Assembly: GCA_900315245.1 (NCBI GenBank)
Contig: OMYJ01000002.1
Coordinates: 1-57,863, forward strand
From: an uncultured Bacteroidales bacterium
GTDB taxonomy: Bacteria > Bacteroidota > Bacteroidia > Bacteroidales > WCHB1-69
Direction: 5' to 3'
Length of the DNA stretch: 57,863 bases
The translations under genes were made by a program, and so were the position numbers. The notes beneath the pieces were generated by a model. That model ran no database searches. It was not told the DNA's origin and saw nothing but the letters and a program-made list of their open reading frames with translations. Shown piece by piece: positions 8,701 to 17,547 of this stretch (within the stretch, counting starts at the first letter, position 1; each line of letters starts with the position of its first letter).

Positions 8701-11700
8701 CAGCGGTGGACAATTTCTGCGTGTCGGCCACTAACTGCGGACGACCTGGCTCTTTACAAAATGTAACCGTTACGGACACTTTAGCCGAACTCTCTTGGCA
8801 GCCTTTCGACAATCAAACTCCGGAATCCTACACGGTGGCGTATCGCAAAATGAATGATACCGTGTTCACGGAAGTGATCGTAACTGACACGTCCTGCATA
8901 ATAGGCGGCCTGCAACCGCTCACCGAATATGTGTGGAAAGTCCGCGCCAACTGCAGCCCTTCGGAATACAGTTTCTGGAGCGATGAAGAAGATTTCTACA
9001 CCGACCAACTGCATGTTGGGTTGCCCTATTTCTGTGATTTTGAGGATGCTGTGGAAAACAGTAACTGGCAGATTGTAACTGACTGGGAATCAGAAAACAA
9101 TCAAGTTTATATTGGTAATGCCGTTGCGTGCAGCGGACAAAATTCCCTGTACATCAGCAACGATGGCGGCCTCACCAACAGTTACATCCCGCATGGAGGA
9201 GAGCCGTATGCCTTCCGAGAAATCTACTTCACACCAGGATTCTCCAAGTATCAGATTGATTTTGATGTTAAAGGCGGCGGTAGTATGCAGGGATTTATGC
9301 AAGTTTTCCTTAATTATGATGCCGTGAGCGGATTTCTGAGCGATGCGCCATTCTGGACTCACCACAGCATCACGGTGGACTCTACGTTTGCCGGACTCCA
9401 ACAGCTACGCATCGACTTCCGGTTCAACACCTCCTTAAACCCTGCCGGTGCCATTGACAATATTTCTATCAAGGGCATCAGCTACAACATTCCTGAACAA
9501 TTAGCCACAAAGGATGTCACCGCGCACACAGCGCGTCTGACTTGGCAGCCCGACACCATTGAGGTGCCACAAGGCTATCTGTTAGCTTATCGTGCCGAAA
9601 CCGACTCAACATACACGGAAACACTCCTGTCCGCTTCCGACACGGCCTTCCAACTCTCCAACCTAGTAGCATCCAGCTGGTATGCCTGGAAATTGAAAGC
9701 CCAATATGCAGGCAACGTATGGAGCGATTGGAGTAGCGAGAAAGCGTTCCAGACATTGGCACAACTCCCCTATTTCTGTGATTTTGAAGACGATGCGGAG
9801 AACGCCTGTTGGACCATCCGAAACGGCGAGGATTGTGAAATCCACAATTATGGGGAATCTTTCAGCTATGATTACCAGAACCGCTGGTTTATAGGCACTC
9901 CGACAGATGTCTCCGATAACACGTTGTTGTTTATTTCCAGCGATGACGGTGTATCTAACACTTATGACTTTCAACGCTATTCATTTGTTTGGGCGTACCG
10001 CGACATCTATCTGGAACCGGGATATTCCCAGTATCAGCTCTCTCTGGATTTCAAGGGCGTGGGACAAGAAGGACAGGATTATGTGAAACTTTTCCTGGAT
10101 ACACCTGCATCTCCGATTTTCGATATCTACGATGCTACCATTCCCCTTACACAAATCGGGGAAACATTGAACCTGACGGAACAGTGGGCACATAAGAGCT
10201 TCACAGTGGATTCCACCCACGCGGGCGTGCAACGGCTCTACATCTTGTGGAACAACAACAATAATTCCGGCATCAATCCACCTGCCGCCATCGACAATAT
10301 TTCCATCACCGTCTCCACGTGCGGTGTCCCTGCTAATTTGGCAGCCCAAGCGCAAGACACCACCACGACCCTTTCCTGGACTCCCAGCGCAGGCTCCCCG
10401 CTCTCCTACACTGTTGCTTACAAGAAACTGGACGACAGTCTCTATGTGGAATTGTCTGTGCAAAACACCACATGTGTGCTGATCGGACTTCTTCCTGAAA
10501 CCACTTACACGTGGAAAATCCGCGCCAACTGCACAGATAATGAACAGAGTGAATGGAGCGGAGATATGTTCTTCACCACCACGCAGATGCTGAATCGTCT
10601 GCCCTACGTTTGCTCCTTTGACAACACCGCAGAAAACAGCCAATGGACGATGGTAAACGGCGAAGCGGAAAACCAGTGGGTCATCGGCAATGCCACCGGC
10701 TACGGCGACAACAATGCCCTCTACATCTCCAACAACGGTGGCACGACCAACGCCTATACCATCACGGAAACCGCTTCCGTGTGGGCATATCGCGATGTCT
10801 TCTTCGATAACGGCCATGCTGAATACCAGCTCTCGTTCGATTTCAAAGGCATGGGGCAGGCTAACACCGACTACATGAAGGTCTTTGTGGGCAGTCCCGC
10901 TGTCCCGTCCGGCACCTCAACTCCCGCCGGCGCAATGCAAGTGGGCACTGCCATATCCTCTGTCAACGACTGGACGCACTACGCATTCACCATCGACTCC
11001 ACTTACTCTGGAGTGCAACGGATCTATTTCCTGTGGGTCAACAACAACTCCACGGGGGTACAGCCGCCCGCCGCAGTCGATAATCTCGCCATCCTCGGGC
11101 TGACTTGTGTCACCCCTTCAGAGCCGGTGGTAACGGACATGACGGACAACACCGTGACACTCAGCTGGTCACCGAATCCGGTCGGCACTGCCGCCTCCTA
11201 CACGGTGAGCGTGCGTGAGGCAGGAGGCACCTCATCCACCGAATACACGACCACGGACACTTTCTTGACCGTAAGCGGACTCACTCCGTCCGCCGCCTAC
11301 TTCTGCAAAGTGCGCGCCAATTGCTCCGCTAACGATCATAGTGGATGGACCAGCGACCTCAGCGTCCAGATGCCGGCGGCTTTGCCCTACATCTGTGACT
11401 TTGAAGATGCGGGTGAGCGCAACGCTTGGCAGTTCGTGAATGGGACCTATAACAACCAATGGTATGTTGGCAACGCGGTCAGCTTGAGCGGGGACTATTC
11501 CTTGTATATATCTAACGATGGAGGTGTAACTTACGCATACTCTTACCCTTATAACAGTTCCTACGTATGGGCCTACCGGGACATCTATTTTGATCCGTCC
11601 GATTCCCTCTATACCCTTTCCTTTGACATGCGGGGGGTGGGAGGAACCAGCTACCAAACTTCGGCCTACACCAATGTTTACATCGGAAGTCCTGCCACAC

Positions 11701-14700
11701 CTAACGGCAGCGCCACGCCCGCCGGAGCCACCGAACTGGGAACCAGCCTTTGCGGGATGTCGGCGTGGACAACCAAAACCTACACGTTGAACCACTCCTA
11801 CGCTGGTCTGCAACGACTCTATTTCTTGTGGCGCAACACCGGCTGGACAGTCTCCAATCCGCCGGCCGCCATCGACAACCTCTCCATCGACGGCACCCCG
11901 TGTACCGATGTCCCTTACGAACTGACCGCGCAGGCGATGGACACGCTCGCCAATCTGTTGTGGTCTATGCACAACGGCAGTGCCGAATCCTACACTGTTG
12001 CTTACAAACTGCAATATGATACCGCCTTCACCTACATCACCGTACAGGACGAACATCTCACCATTGGCAACCTCACCCCGCTGACTACCTACGTTTGGAA
12101 AGTGCGGGCCAACTGCACCGCCACCGACCACAGCCAATGGTCTGCGGAATCCACCTTCCAGACCCCGGCGATTACCGCTCGTCTGCCATACGTATGTGAT
12201 TTCGAAGATGCGGATGAGAACAGCCGATGGACGTTCGTGAACGGGAGTTACGCCAACAAATGGCATATCGGAAACGCTGTGAACAACGGAGGCACCTCAT
12301 CGTTGTATGTTTCCAATGACAATGGCGCCACCAACACCTACACGACCAACTATTCGATGATATGGGCTTACCGCGATGTCTATCTGGATCCCAGCTATAC
12401 CGATTATGTGATTTCATTCGACTGCAGAGCTTTCGGCGAGCTGTACAACAACAATCCTGTTGACTACGCAAAGGTATTCTTAGGACCTCCCACGACACCA
12501 ACTGTCACACCCGTCAGCTCAAATATTATTGTCCCCGACGGTGCAACCCAGATGGGCGATGTCATCTATTTGGATTCCACCTGGCACAATGTCACCATCA
12601 ATTTAGACACCGCCTTCACTGGTCTGCAGCGCATATACATCCTGTGGCGCAGCGACGTGAGCATGGGTACCAACCCACCGGCGGCCTTCGACAACATCTC
12701 TATCACACCGGAGGGTTGCGGCATCCCACGCCATCTGATCGCCAACCAAGTGTCGGAGAACGATGCGGTGCTGTCTTGGGATGCGGTTTACCAAGCCGAC
12801 TCCTACACGGTGGCTTACCGCCGACAATCCGACAACACCTATAGTTATGTGACCGCCAACAGCAATCAAGTCACGTTGACCAACCTGCAACCCAAGACCA
12901 ACTATATAGCCAAAGTCAGGACCAACTGCGACACTTTGCAAGGCGTATGGAGTGACGAATTCCTGTTCAGCACGACTACTTTGCCTTATTTCTGCGGCTT
13001 TGAGGAGGCAGATGAGAACGTATGTTGGATAATAGATGACGGTATGAACAACCACAAGTGGTATATCGGCCATGCGGTGCACTGTGATGGCGATTCCGCG
13101 TTGTATGTCTCCAACAACAACGGCGTTTCCAACACATTCTCCGACAACGTGAACGCCCAGACCTGGGCTTATCGCGACATCTACTTCGATCCGCAATATT
13201 CCGAATATCTGATGGAATTCGACATCCGCTCATACGGTTATCCTGGAGCGTCTGTGGACTATGTGAGAGTGTTCCTCGGACCGCCGGCAACGCCTTCCGG
13301 CAATTACACCCCCGCCAATGCAGAAGTTATCGGCGACTTCTATGGGATGGCCAACTGGAACCATTTCCGTTTCGTAATCAACGGTTCCCATGCGGGCATG
13401 CAACGCCTGTATTTCCTTTGGACACAGCAGATTGTCGGGACTAACAACAACCTTCCGGGTGCCGTGGACAACATCTCCATCGTCGGTTCGCCATGCAGCA
13501 TCCCGACGGAGCTGACCGTTTCCGACCTTGCCGATGTCACAGCGGTGGTCTCCTGGAGCCCCGGTGCGTGCGGCATCACCAACGACTACACGGTCGGCTA
13601 CCGGATGAGCAGCGATACGGGATGGTACGAGCTTTCCACCACCGACACGTTCCTATTGCTGCAGAATTTGCAGTCCTCCACGCAATACACGTGGCGCGTG
13701 CGCAAGAGTTGCGTGCCGTCATTCGCCAGCCAGTGGAGCGATGTAAGCACTTTCTTCACGGAAGCCACCGAAGCGCAGCTGCCCTATTTCTGCGGCTTTG
13801 AAGAGAGTGACGAGAACCGCGACTGGCGTCTGCTGGGTGTGGGCGACAACCGCTGGTATATTGGGCAGGCCGCGCAACAAGCAGGCCAATACGCTCTCTA
13901 CGTCTCCAACGACAACGGTGCAACCAACGCCTACAATGTCTATGGCTCTATGAGCAACTCCTGGGCTTATCGTGACATCTATTTCACCCCAGGATATTCT
14001 GAATACCAGATTGCCTTCGACTTCCGAGGGCTTGGGCAGAGCGGCGATGACCGCACCCGCATCTTCCTCGGACCACCTGTCCCTGTGGAGCCCAACGCCA
14101 CCTATTCCATCACTATCCCTTCCGGATTGGAGGAACTCGGCAACGGGCTGTACACGGATGCCGCATGGACCAGCCATTCGTTCACGGTCGATTCCACGCA
14201 CGCGGGACACCAGCGGCTCTACTTCCTCTGGAGCAACGGCCACTATGAGGGAACGAACCCGCCGGGTGCCGTCGATAACATCATGATTTACGGCGGTTCC
14301 TGCGCCGCACCGCACACGCTGACAGTGACCGCAACCTCCACAACCAGCATCAGCATCAGCTTCACCCCCGCCGACACCAGCGACCAGAATTGGGAGGCCG
14401 TCATTGTGGAAGAAGGGCAACCTTTAGACACCACGCAAATTGTCGCGCTGACAAGTACCGCTTACACCTTCAACAATCTGCACAAAGACAGACTCTACAC
14501 CATCTATGTGCGTACCAATTGCGGGAACAGCCAGAGTGCATGGTGTTCCACTTCCCAAAGGACAGACTGCGGCACCATCACCGATATCCCTTATTTGGAA
14601 TCCTTTGACACCTACGGCACCGGTTCCAATCTGGACGGCTACTCCGCATTCCCGAGATGCTGGAGCCGCCTCTACTCCTCCTATATCGTCGCACCTTATC

Positions 14701-16907
14701 CGTTTATTTTCCCCAACGGATTTTACAGCTCACCGGGTTCGCTCTATTTCCAACCCAGCAACGGCCACAACGTCGCCATCACGCCCGAATTTGACTCGTC
14801 TATCCCGCTGAACACCTTGCAGGCATCGTTCAAGTTCAAAGCCAACACGACAGCCCCCAACTCCATGTTGGTGGTGGGTGTGATGACCGATCCTAACGAC
14901 TTCGCCACGTTCACGCCTGTTGACACGGTCTTCCCGAACCCTTACGCGCTGACATCTTGGATTGACAGGACCGTCAGTTTGGCCTCCTATACCGGCAATG
15001 GTCACTACCTCGCTTTTATGCAGGAGAACTTCTCCAATCCGCTCACCCCGGTCAGCATGGACAATCTGACGGTGGATTACCTCTCCGCCTGTCCGCTGCC
15101 CACGAATGTGACCGCTGAACCCATCACCCACGACAGCGTGTTGGTGGATTGGCAACCCGGCGGGTCAGAGACCGCTTGGCGCGTGGTGGTCGTCCCCAAC
15201 GGCAATGGACCTGAAAGCGGTACGCCTGTGCAGACGGGAACCCATCCGATCGTTATCGGCGGCTTGGCCGACAACACGATGTACGATGTCTTCGTACAGT
15301 CCGATTGCGGCAGTTCGAGCAGCTCGTGGTGTACCCCCACCACTTTCATGACGACTTGCGCCCCCGTGGTGGACCTGCCCTACTCGGAGAATTTCGACGA
15401 CTACCCGTGGATGAGCACCTATATTGTGAGACCCGACTGCTGGATCTTCCCCGTCACCTACGCCGAATGCCCCAGAATTGACTGGAACACCTACGGCTAT
15501 TACGGCATGGAGAGCAAAGCCCTGCTCTTCCACTCCGACACGTCAACGACTGCCACCGCTGTCACCCAGCCGTTCGGGGTGGACATCCACTCGCTGCGAG
15601 CGCAGTTCCGGTTGTCCGCCGACCATGAATATATTGCCGGCTGTATGGAAGTGGGGGTGATGAGCGACCCGTACGACCTTTCGACCTTCGAATCCGTGCA
15701 GGTTTTCTCCATCGCCCAATATGACACCTGGCAGGATGTCACAGTGGATTTCCGCAACACGGTGATGACGGGCACCAACCGCCATATCGCCTTCCGGCAG
15801 GTGGGATTACACTCCTCTAATATGGCTATGTGGCTTGACGATCTGATTGTCTATCAGGCAGATGATTGCGATGCACCCTCCGCGTTGACTGCCCATAACC
15901 TCACCTCCACCTCGGCTGCCATCTCGTTCGAGCCCTCGCATAGCAGTGCTTCACAATGGGAATATGTGGCCTGCGCCCCGGGAGTTTCTCCCAACACCCA
16001 AACCCCGGTGGCCACCGCCAACACCTCGTTTGTCGTTGACAACCTGACTCCCGGACAAACGTACCGCATATTCGTGCGGACTGTCTGTGGCTCGAACAGC
16101 CATTCGGGATGGTCAGAGCCGTTAGAAATCACCCCGGACTGTGGCATTATCAGCCAATTGCCCTACACGGAGAGGTTCGACACTTACGGAACAAACACCG
16201 AAACGGCCTTCCCCGATTGTTGGCGCCGCATTCTGACCCCTGCATCCTACTCCTACTACCCCATCGTTTCGTCCGAAGTTTCTGCCAGCGGTGTCGGGTC
16301 GATGCTCTTCCTCGCCAACTCCTTCAGCGATGATTGGGCCATCACCCCGGCATTCGCCCCGAATCTCTCCTTTGATAGCATCCAGCTGGATTTCAGCTAC
16401 TTCCAGGAAGCTGGTGCGGTTCCGGGTTGGGACACGATGTTCATCGGCGTGATGAGCAGTCCTTACGATGCCGCCTCCTTCGTGCCGGTCGATACCATCA
16501 CCCTCCAGAGCTGGGGCGTATGGGAACCGCATTCAGTACTCCTTGACCACCACAACGGCGACGGACGGTATGTGGCGTTCCGCTATCACTGTCCCGCCTA
16601 TTTAGGCAAGGTATTCATCGACAACGTGGTGTTCTCCGTAAGACCTGATGTCGGGGTTCCCGAGCGTGACATCGACCAACTCTTGCACCTCTACCCCAAC
16701 CCCACGACAGGCAAATGCATCGTCCGTAACGAGCAAGACCTCATCGAACAGTTAGAGGTATATGATATGTACGGAAAACGGTTAGAGCAGCATTTTGTAC
16801 GTGATTACCAGACGGTTATCGACCTCTCCACCCGAGCCTCCGGCGTCTATTTCGTGCGCGTGACCACCGAACAGGGCACCGTCACCAAACGGGTGGTGAA
16901 ACGGTAG
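5745..16907 (+). CDS. Giant T9SS-secreted repeat adhesin, about 3720 residues
   Basis: An uninterrupted frame encodes a huge secreted protein. ATG 5745 is chosen because it starts a clean signal peptide (MHKKFIVSLLTMMVTLWSGLNAQ); the in-frame ATG 5694 would add 17 polar and basic residues. An N-terminal domain (about 24-200) is followed by 13 units, each an FN3 domain plus a jelly-roll-like domain. Ten units carry [LV]PYxCxFED, W-x-IG, SLYxSND-G, WAYRD, FD, QRLYFLW and PPAAIDN motifs. The last three are a variant type (IPYLESFDTYG, LPYSENFDDY, LPYTERFDTYG) resembling gingipain-type cleaved-adhesin or 'choice-of-anchor J' domains. The C-terminus is a T9SS sorting domain (LHLYPNPTTGKC ... SGVYFVRV ... 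KRVVKR). It is probably a surface adhesin or matrix protein. The ligand is unknown. Confidence 0.92.
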   Translation: MHKKFIVSLLTMMVTLWSGLNAQTLTVAGGNTATDRYIPVYGYYMDVPQKSHVLYPANLLTDMVGSHITGLTYYFSSLPSGAWGGTQMVRMGITTASDLQNGYDNASVTTVWTGTLSSCISESTMVITLYEPFPYTGGNLLIEFENPVGVTWKDSYFYGANQTAQLSYMTYTTSISTYTHGAAFLPQTTFAYESGCFAPIHTYANNISVDTVLLTWNTDPILPASSYTVAYKKISDSVFTEMVATDTFLTLTGLQISTDYEWKVRSHCDTAGMSNWSTVNTFTTLQHPATLPYQCGFEDNAENLEWGFAQNATNQWHIGEAVARNGETSLYISNDGGESNAYTLTQSSVAWAYRDIQFAPGHSQYQISFDYKGMGQSGQDYVKMFLGPQTTPAGSAAPAGTTQLGDALSMVNAWRHFSFTVDSSFAGNQRLYFLWVNNASGGTNPPAAIDNLRVEASDCDVPVELTLLSVTDSSATVSWNAVPGATAGYEVAYHLDSDSNYLTVTTIDTFCVLPALQSFSEYLWMVRTRCSATNQSAWSTDAMFHTQISIAHVPYHCGFEDAVENNNWQFVNGTDVNKWCIGTAAHTSGEMGMYITNDNGEHNNYSPPSSFSVWAYRDIYIDSTLNDVLLTFDYRNANVPANSARVFMGPPSTLPSGNNVPENAVQLGSSLATAYNEWKSAYYMLDSTQRGLQRLYFLFYRSSSSYHSQNQPFAIDNIAVVEPHCLYPIERSVASLDSTTALLTWSTPLTGQPNSYTVAYKQKNETDFTSVTVTDTFVLLTGLEYSTHHVWKVRSNCSASEVGDWSPELSFLSAPIVYPLPYCCSFEDSTDNAQWQFIASDTNTQWYIGQAINNGGTSSLYVSSDDGTTSSCYHPDYYSVYTLAYRDLYFHRATEYLISFDVKESRCDYSSLKLIIGRPAIQESINYNNGIPSENSFIHFFNSQYYQAPDSVWQHYEFIVDSSYYGAERIYFSWEDYGYYTCDPTAAVDNFCVSATNCGRPGSLQNVTVTDTLAELSWQPFDNQTPESYTVAYRKMNDTVFTEVIVTDTSCIIGGLQPLTEYVWKVRANCSPSEYSFWSDEEDFYTDQLHVGLPYFCDFEDAVENSNWQIVTDWESENNQVYIGNAVACSGQNSLYISNDGGLTNSYIPHGGEPYAFREIYFTPGFSKYQIDFDVKGGGSMQGFMQVFLNYDAVSGFLSDAPFWTHHSITVDSTFAGLQQLRIDFRFNTSLNPAGAIDNISIKGISYNIPEQLATKDVTAHTARLTWQPDTIEVPQGYLLAYRAETDSTYTETLLSASDTAFQLSNLVASSWYAWKLKAQYAGNVWSDWSSEKAFQTLAQLPYFCDFEDDAENACWTIRNGEDCEIHNYGESFSYDYQNRWFIGTPTDVSDNTLLFISSDDGVSNTYDFQRYSFVWAYRDIYLEPGYSQYQLSLDFKGVGQEGQDYVKLFLDTPASPIFDIYDATIPLTQIGETLNLTEQWAHKSFTVDSTHAGVQRLYILWNNNNNSGINPPAAIDNISITVSTCGVPANLAAQAQDTTTTLSWTPSAGSPLSYTVAYKKLDDSLYVELSVQNTTCVLIGLLPETTYTWKIRANCTDNEQSEWSGDMFFTTTQMLNRLPYVCSFDNTAENSQWTMVNGEAENQWVIGNATGYGDNNALYISNNGGTTNAYTITETASVWAYRDVFFDNGHAEYQLSFDFKGMGQANTDYMKVFVGSPAVPSGTSTPAGAMQVGTAISSVNDWTHYAFTIDSTYSGVQRIYFLWVNNNSTGVQPPAAVDNLAILGLTCVTPSEPVVTDMTDNTVTLSWSPNPVGTAASYTVSVREAGGTSSTEYTTTDTFLTVSGLTPSAAYFCKVRANCSANDHSGWTSDLSVQMPAALPYICDFEDAGERNAWQFVNGTYNNQWYVGNAVSLSGDYSLYISNDGGVTYAYSYPYNSSYVWAYRDIYFDPSDSLYTLSFDMRGVGGTSYQTSAYTNVYIGSPATPNGSATPAGATELGTSLCGMSAWTTKTYTLNHSYAGLQRLYFLWRNTGWTVSNPPAAIDNLSIDGTPCTDVPYELTAQAMDTLANLLWSMHNGSAESYTVAYKLQYDTAFTYITVQDEHLTIGNLTPLTTYVWKVRANCTATDHSQWSAESTFQTPAITARLPYVCDFEDADENSRWTFVNGSYANKWHIGNAVNNGGTSSLYVSNDNGATNTYTTNYSMIWAYRDVYLDPSYTDYVISFDCRAFGELYNNNPVDYAKVFLGPPTTPTVTPVSSNIIVPDGATQMGDVIYLDSTWHNVTINLDTAFTGLQRIYILWRSDVSMGTNPPAAFDNISITPEGCGIPRHLIANQVSENDAVLSWDAVYQADSYTVAYRRQSDNTYSYVTANSNQVTLTNLQPKTNYIAKVRTNCDTLQGVWSDEFLFSTTTLPYFCGFEEADENVCWIIDDGMNNHKWYIGHAVHCDGDSALYVSNNNGVSNTFSDNVNAQTWAYRDIYFDPQYSEYLMEFDIRSYGYPGASVDYVRVFLGPPATPSGNYTPANAEVIGDFYGMANWNHFRFVINGSHAGMQRLYFLWTQQIVGTNNNLPGAVDNISIVGSPCSIPTELTVSDLADVTAVVSWSPGACGITNDYTVGYRMSSDTGWYELSTTDTFLLLQNLQSSTQYTWRVRKSCVPSFASQWSDVSTFFTEATEAQLPYFCGFEESDENRDWRLLGVGDNRWYIGQAAQQAGQYALYVSNDNGATNAYNVYGSMSNSWAYRDIYFTPGYSEYQIAFDFRGLGQSGDDRTRIFLGPPVPVEPNATYSITIPSGLEELGNGLYTDAAWTSHSFTVDSTHAGHQRLYFLWSNGHYEGTNPPGAVDNIMIYGGSCAAPHTLTVTATSTTSISISFTPADTSDQNWEAVIVEEGQPLDTTQIVALTSTAYTFNNLHKDRLYTIYVRTNCGNSQSAWCSTSQRTDCGTITDIPYLESFDTYGTGSNLDGYSAFPRCWSRLYSSYIVAPYPFIFPNGFYSSPGSLYFQPSNGHNVAITPEFDSSIPLNTLQASFKFKANTTAPNSMLVVGVMTDPNDFATFTPVDTVFPNPYALTSWIDRTVSLASYTGNGHYLAFMQENFSNPLTPVSMDNLTVDYLSACPLPTNVTAEPITHDSVLVDWQPGGSETAWRVVVVPNGNGPESGTPVQTGTHPIVIGGLADNTMYDVFVQSDCGSSSSSWCTPTTFMTTCAPVVDLPYSENFDDYPWMSTYIVRPDCWIFPVTYAECPRIDWNTYGYYGMESKALLFHSDTSTTATAVTQPFGVDIHSLRAQFRLSADHEYIAGCMEVGVMSDPYDLSTFESVQVFSIAQYDTWQDVTVDFRNTVMTGTNRHIAFRQVGLHSSNMAMWLDDLIVYQADDCDAPSALTAHNLTSTSAAISFEPSHSSASQWEYVACAPGVSPNTQTPVATANTSFVVDNLTPGQTYRIFVRTVCGSNSHSGWSEPLEITPDCGIISQLPYTERFDTYGTNTETAFPDCWRRILTPASYSYYPIVSSEVSASGVGSMLFLANSFSDDWAITPAFAPNLSFDSIQLDFSYFQEAGAVPGWDTMFIGVMSSPYDAASFVPVDTITLQSWGVWEPHSVLLDHHNGDGRYVAFRYHCPAYLGKVFIDNVVFSVRPDVGVPERDIDQLLHLYPNPTTGKCIVRNEQDLIEQLEVYDMYGKRLEQHFVRDYQTVIDLSTRASGVYFVRVTTEQGTVTKRVVKR
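6610..16890 (+). repeat. Thirteen tandem ~800-bp coding repeats
   Basis: The codons for the LPYxCxFED-type motif recur at about 6616, 7401, 8201, 9021, 9766, 10600, 11384, 12183, 12982, 13780, 14586, 15376 and 16159. The spacing is therefore 745-834 bp, close to 266 residues. The copies are diverged at DNA level, so this is an old amplification rather than a recent one; the last three are a different subtype. Confidence 0.88.
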
Positions 16908-16911
16908 TGGG
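16860..16911 (+). repeat. 52-bp donor copy of an exact duplication (see 18673-18724)
   Basis: The last 48 bases of the giant gene, including its stop codon, plus 4 bases downstream recur without mismatch at 18673-18724. Confidence 0.95.
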
Positions 16912-16998
16912 TTGATATATCATTCAAGTCTCGAATGTTTGGAAAAGCAGACGTAGAAAGAATGTTTCCGGCCACGGCGGGCAGCTGCGGCCGAAGCA

Positions 16999-17051
16999 CA
17001 ATTCCCCTTCTTTTTTAAGAAGGGGTGGCCGGAGGCCGAGGTAGTAATATA
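16999..17051 (+). repeat. Left structured inverted repeat of the DUF559 unit
   Basis: This is the inverted partner of 17323-17374. It contains two hairpins: CCCCTTCTT/AAGAAGGGG (17004-17025, loop TTTT) and GGCC-GGA-GGCC (17027-17037), followed by GAGGTAGTAATATA. A further GC-rich hairpin-forming stretch lies just outside, at about 16975-16995. Confidence 0.85.
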
Positions 17052-17078
17052 AAAATATCAGAATTCCTTGTGAAAAAA

Positions 17079-17315
17079 ATGACCATCATCAACGATATTC
17101 GAATCAAAGACCACTATGTTCACAACCTCCCGGAAAACAGGGATTTGTTAGCCCATGCGCGTGAAAATCGCAGAGCCGGCAACATGGCCGAGATTGCGTT
17201 TTGGAAACAAGTTCACAAAAAGATGTTTCATGGTCTTGATTTCGACAGACAGAAAGTCATCGGAAACTACATTGTGGATAATTATGAGCATGAGGATTAT
17301 GAAAAAAAGGAATAA
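17079..17315 (+). pseudogene. Truncated DUF559 (VSR-like endonuclease fold) remnant
   Basis: The 78-residue product matches the N-terminal half of DUF559 proteins, a family with a very-short-patch-repair-like nuclease fold. Seen are AEIAFWKQVHKKMFHGLDF and DRQKVIGNYIVDNY. Family members are normally about 120 residues and continue with a catalytic segment of the type VIEIDG...H; here the frame instead ends in EHEDYEKKE and runs into the right inverted repeat. ATG 17079 is chosen because the frame open upstream (GTG 17025) lies in the left inverted repeat. The remnant is boxed between inverted structured repeats, which suggests a mobile or formerly mobile unit that suffered an internal deletion. 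Nuclease activity is not expected. Confidence 0.75.
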
Positions 17316-17322
17316 GGATGCC

Positions 17323-17374
17323 TATATTACTACCCCGCCCTTCGGGCACCCCTTCTAAAATAGAAGGGGAATTG
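17323..17374 (-). repeat. Right structured inverted repeat of the DUF559 unit
   Basis: The reverse complement matches 16999-17051: CAATTCCCCTTCT, then AGAAGGGGTG, then a small hairpin and GGTAGTAATA. The small hairpin is GCCC-TTC-GGGC here but GGCC-GGA-GGCC on the left. These changes are compensatory, so the stem is kept while the bases differ. A further hairpin, CGGCAC-AACA-GTGCCG, follows at 17383-17398. Confidence 0.85.
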
Positions 17375-17547
17375 TCCCGCCCCGGCACAACAGTGCCGTA
17401 GCCACAAATAGAGTTCAAACGAGAGCCTTGTAACCTTGACGACAAGACATTTGCAGGCAAACCTCTTTTGTCGAAGCAAAAAATCGAAAAAACAAGCTTG
17501 TGAAATTTAAATATAAAGCAGAACAATTTGATAATCAGCATTGCAAA

